Shown here: positions 49,156-50,569 of the stretch, piece by piece
Layout: every line of letters begins with the position of its first letter
How positions within the stretch are numbered: position 1 is the stretch's first letter
Assembly (NCBI GenBank): GCA_008363075.1
Contig: RHKK01000009.1
Span: forward strand, 1-50,569
Direction: 5' to 3'
DNA: 50,569 bases
DNA from: Candidatus Uhrbacteria bacterium
GTDB lineage: Bacteria > Patescibacteriota > Patescibacteriia > 2-12-FULL-60-25
The notes under the pieces: generated by a model
Told to the model about the DNA's origin: nothing
Seen by the model: the letters and a program-made list of their open reading frames with translations, nothing else
Databases searched by the model: none
Program-made: the position numbers and the translations under genes

Positions 49156-49180
49156 CCGAGCTGAGCTCGGTTTTTTCATT
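49155..49180 (+). terminator. Terminator
   Basis: ACCGAGC-TGA-GCTCGGT followed by TTTTT, starting at the stop codon. Confidence 0.85.
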
Positions 49181-50000
49181 TCTTCGTCATCACCCACGTC
49201 CCGTTCCATTCCGGCGGTGGCGGCGTTTCCTTGTAGATGCGACAGCGCTCGGCGAGATGTTTTGCCGCCGCATCCTCCGGACGCTCGGCGAGCAGCGCCT
49301 CGCCATCGCGAAGTGCCTCGTCAAAACGCCGCGCGAAGTAGTGGTCGAGCGCCGTTTCGAACCGGCGCGCATAGACGAGCCGCTCGTCGGGCACTTCGCC
49401 GGCGAGACCGAGCACTTCGTAAATGCGAATGGGCTCTTTCTTCCCCTTCACCGCGACTTGATCAAGCAGACGCACGTGGAACGCGTCACCCAAATCCGCG
49501 ACGGTATTTTGCGTGACGAGAAGCTCCGCACCGTATTCCTTGCACAGGCTTTCGGTACGCGAAGCGAGGTTCACGCTGTCGCCGATCACGGTGTAATCGA
49601 ATCGCAGCTCGGCGCCGATGTTGCCGACAACCATCTCGCCCGTATTCAACCCCACGCCGACCTTCAATTCGATCCCCTTGGGGAACGCGCCTTCTTCGTT
49701 CATCGCTTTCAGGCGGTCGCGCATGCGCACGCGCGCGAAGACGGGCAGGTTCCCCCGGTGCCCGCGCCCGAGCCGCGGCCCGAGCACGATCACGTCGGTG
49801 GGGTCGCCGTCCGCCGACCAGTAGCCGATCGCGGAGCCGTAGTTGAAGGGGCACGGGACCGGCGAGACGAAGTCGACGCGGCCGTCCGGCCCGCGCTTGA
49901 CGAAGCCGCCCCTGGGGACCTCGATCTCGAAGTCCACGCGCTCCGGCAGGTTCTCCGGCGGGAGGATGGGCGCGGCGAGGCCGGGCGTGGGACCCTTCAT
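49176..50000 (-). CDS. Inorganic pyrophosphatase N-terminus joined to nucleotidyl cyclase C-terminus (probable chimera)
   Basis: 274 residues. Residues 1 to about 91 ('VDFEIEVPRGGFVKRGPDGRVDF', 'PCPFNYGSAIGYWSADGDPTDVIVLGPRL') are the N-terminal third of a family I inorganic pyrophosphatase. From about 93 the protein is the second half of a class III adenylate/guanylate cyclase domain ('RLKAMNEEG', 'KVGVGLNTGEMVVGNIGAELRFDYTVIGDSVNLASRTESL') with a C-terminal helical tail. Neither part is complete: the pyrophosphatase lacks its catalytic Asp loop, and the cyclase lacks the first metal-binding Asp. The switch falls in the GC-rich stretch near 49,715-49,745, where base composition also changes. 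I read this as an assembly join rather than a real fusion. Confidence 0.75.
   Translation of the reverse strand: MKGPTPGLAAPILPPENLPERVDFEIEVPRGGFVKRGPDGRVDFVSPVPCPFNYGSAIGYWSADGDPTDVIVLGPRLGRGHRGNLPVFARVRMRDRLKAMNEEGAFPKGIELKVGVGLNTGEMVVGNIGAELRFDYTVIGDSVNLASRTESLCKEYGAELLVTQNTVADLGDAFHVRLLDQVAVKGKKEPIRIYEVLGLAGEVPDERLVYARRFETALDHYFARRFDEALRDGEALLAERPEDAAAKHLAERCRIYKETPPPPEWNGTWVMTKK
49715..49745. other. Probable junction between two source genomes
   Basis: Within the pyrophosphatase-cyclase frame the family identity changes at the sequence GCGCATGCGCACGCGCGCG. Genes to the right (pyrophosphatase, Hydin/ASH-like lipoprotein) differ in composition and relationship from those to the left. Confidence 0.6.
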
Positions 50001-50066
50001 CCGTGTTCTGGTACCGCATGGCGCGGCCGCGCGCTATCGTGACGGCCGACCACCGGAGTTCGAACC

Positions 50067-50540
50067 ATGCGCGCTGTCCGCCTCCCCACGCTCGCCCTGC
50101 TCGCCGCCTGTGGCGGAGAGACCGGCTTCCAGCAGACCCCTGGCCAGAACACGACCACCGAGGCCAATGGCCAGATGGAGGTCTACCCGAGCGAGCTCAC
50201 CTGGACCGACCTGGAGGTCGGGATCCTCTCGCGCGAGTACCTCAAGATCACGAGCACGGGCGACGAGACGCTGCGCATCTACGACATCAGCGTGGTCAGC
50301 AGCGCCAGCGGCCAGTTCACGATGGAGGAGGTCGAGGAATTCGAGGTCGAACCCGGCCTGGAGCGCGAATTCACCGTGGCCTGCACGCTGGCCGCCGATC
50401 TACCGGCGCAGGGAGAGCTCCGCATCCGAAGCAACGACCCGGACCAGATCGACCTGAGGCTCTCCCTGTACGCCACCCCCTTGGGGTATACCGGTACAGG
50501 GGAGACGGGCGACACCGGCGACACCGGGCAGGGCTCGTAG
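50067..50540 (+). CDS. Lipoprotein with Hydin/ASH-type (choice-of-anchor D) domain
   Basis: 157 residues. Lipobox 'LALLAACGG', a short polar linker, then a single Ig-like beta domain: 'VYPSELTWTDLEVGILSREYLKITSTGDETLRIYDISVVSSASGQF', ending 'GELRIRSNDPDQIDLRLSLYATPLG' (about 38-143). This is the ASPM-SPD-2-Hydin/choice-of-anchor D style typical of Myxococcota and related Deltaproteobacteria. A Thr/Gly/Asp repeat 'TGETGDTGDTG' forms the tail. Divergent from the pyrophosphatase part; probably belongs to the foreign segment. Confidence 0.78.
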   Translation: MRAVRLPTLALLAACGGETGFQQTPGQNTTTEANGQMEVYPSELTWTDLEVGILSREYLKITSTGDETLRIYDISVVSSASGQFTMEEVEEFEVEPGLEREFTVACTLAADLPAQGELRIRSNDPDQIDLRLSLYATPLGYTGTGETGDTGDTGQGS

Positions 50541-50556
50541 CCGGAGGGGAGAGACC

Positions 50557-50569
50557 ATGAGCACGAGTC
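50557..50569 (+). CDS. Start of a gene cut by the window edge
   Basis: ATG AGC ACG AGT preceded by GGAGGGGAGAG; only four codons are visible, so no product can be named. Confidence 0.4.

Noticed and set aside
49176-50000. Genuine pyrophosphatase-cyclase fusion enzyme
   Set aside because: Both halves lack essential catalytic parts and the neighbourhood changes at the same point; a join between genomes is simpler.

Overview
The window looks like a chromosomal stretch of a GC-rich member of the Candidate Phyla Radiation (Patescibacteria, Parcubacteria-like). Several things point there. A single-copy housekeeping backbone (rpmF, nusB, rnc, gpsA, hflX, cca, rluD-type synthase, cmk, rplS, uvrA, secG, rnj, trpS) is broken up by many small lineage-specific proteins. 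There is a VirB2/pilin-like membrane protein, and several housekeeping genes appear to be translated from leaderless or nearly leaderless mRNAs. TGA is used as a stop throughout. Nothing in the sequence fixes the lineage below that level. The last ~800 bases (about 49,720-50,569) look like DNA from a different, Myxococcota/Deltaproteobacteria-like source, joined inside a gene.

Layout. 1-3,420: tRNA-Gly, a deoxyribosyltransferase-like gene, a coiled-coil membrane protein, a Shedu-type (DUF4263) defence nuclease flanked by an intact and a decayed copy of one small gene, and tRNA-Phe. 3,416-7,700: purM, then three tandem membrane/coiled-coil paralogs sharing one promoter-leader and terminator design, with a DUF559 nuclease element inserted between the first two. 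7,700-11,650: ndk, the rpmF-nusB-rnc run, tRNA-Arg and gpsA. 11,650-18,514: a translationally coupled operon of ECF sigma factor, giant alpha-2-macroglobulin-like protein and Memo-like lipoprotein. 18,560-21,160: an extracytoplasmic thiol-redox operon (thioredoxin lipoprotein, CcdA, DipZ-like). 21,190-28,850: MopE-like lipoprotein, hflX, a putative zincin, cca, superoxide dismutase, a membrane protein, corA and a small protein. 28,889-35,830: ABC-F ATPase, purB, tRNA-Ile(UAU), pseudouridine synthase, cytidylate kinase, a secreted protein and rplS. 35,862-43,504: uvrA, pilin-like protein, DsbA-like thiol oxidase, secG and a peptide-binding protein. 43,581-49,180: tRNA-Leu, rnj, a DUF84-phosphoribosyltransferase fusion and trpS.

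Two gene populations are interleaved. Many housekeeping genes lack a Shine-Dalgarno sequence, and several have a TAnnnT -10 box 6-9 bases before the start codon. The others (purM, purB, the DUF84-PRTase fusion, the small membrane or hypothetical proteins, the MopE-like lipoprotein) are mostly single-gene units with a TTGAC-type -35 box, a strong GGAGG site, and an intrinsic terminator that often begins at or inside the stop codon. They resemble self-contained acquired cassettes.

A further layer, not explained by genes, is a dense set of short repeats. There are at least eleven arrays of exact or near-exact 7-base units, often in inverted arms, with a different heptad at each site. There are also hairpin elements related to the ends of the DUF559 element, and palindromes followed by CCCTAC. 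Several lie in frame inside genes (hflX, the rluD-type gene, uvrA, the large macroglobulin, the pilin-like protein).
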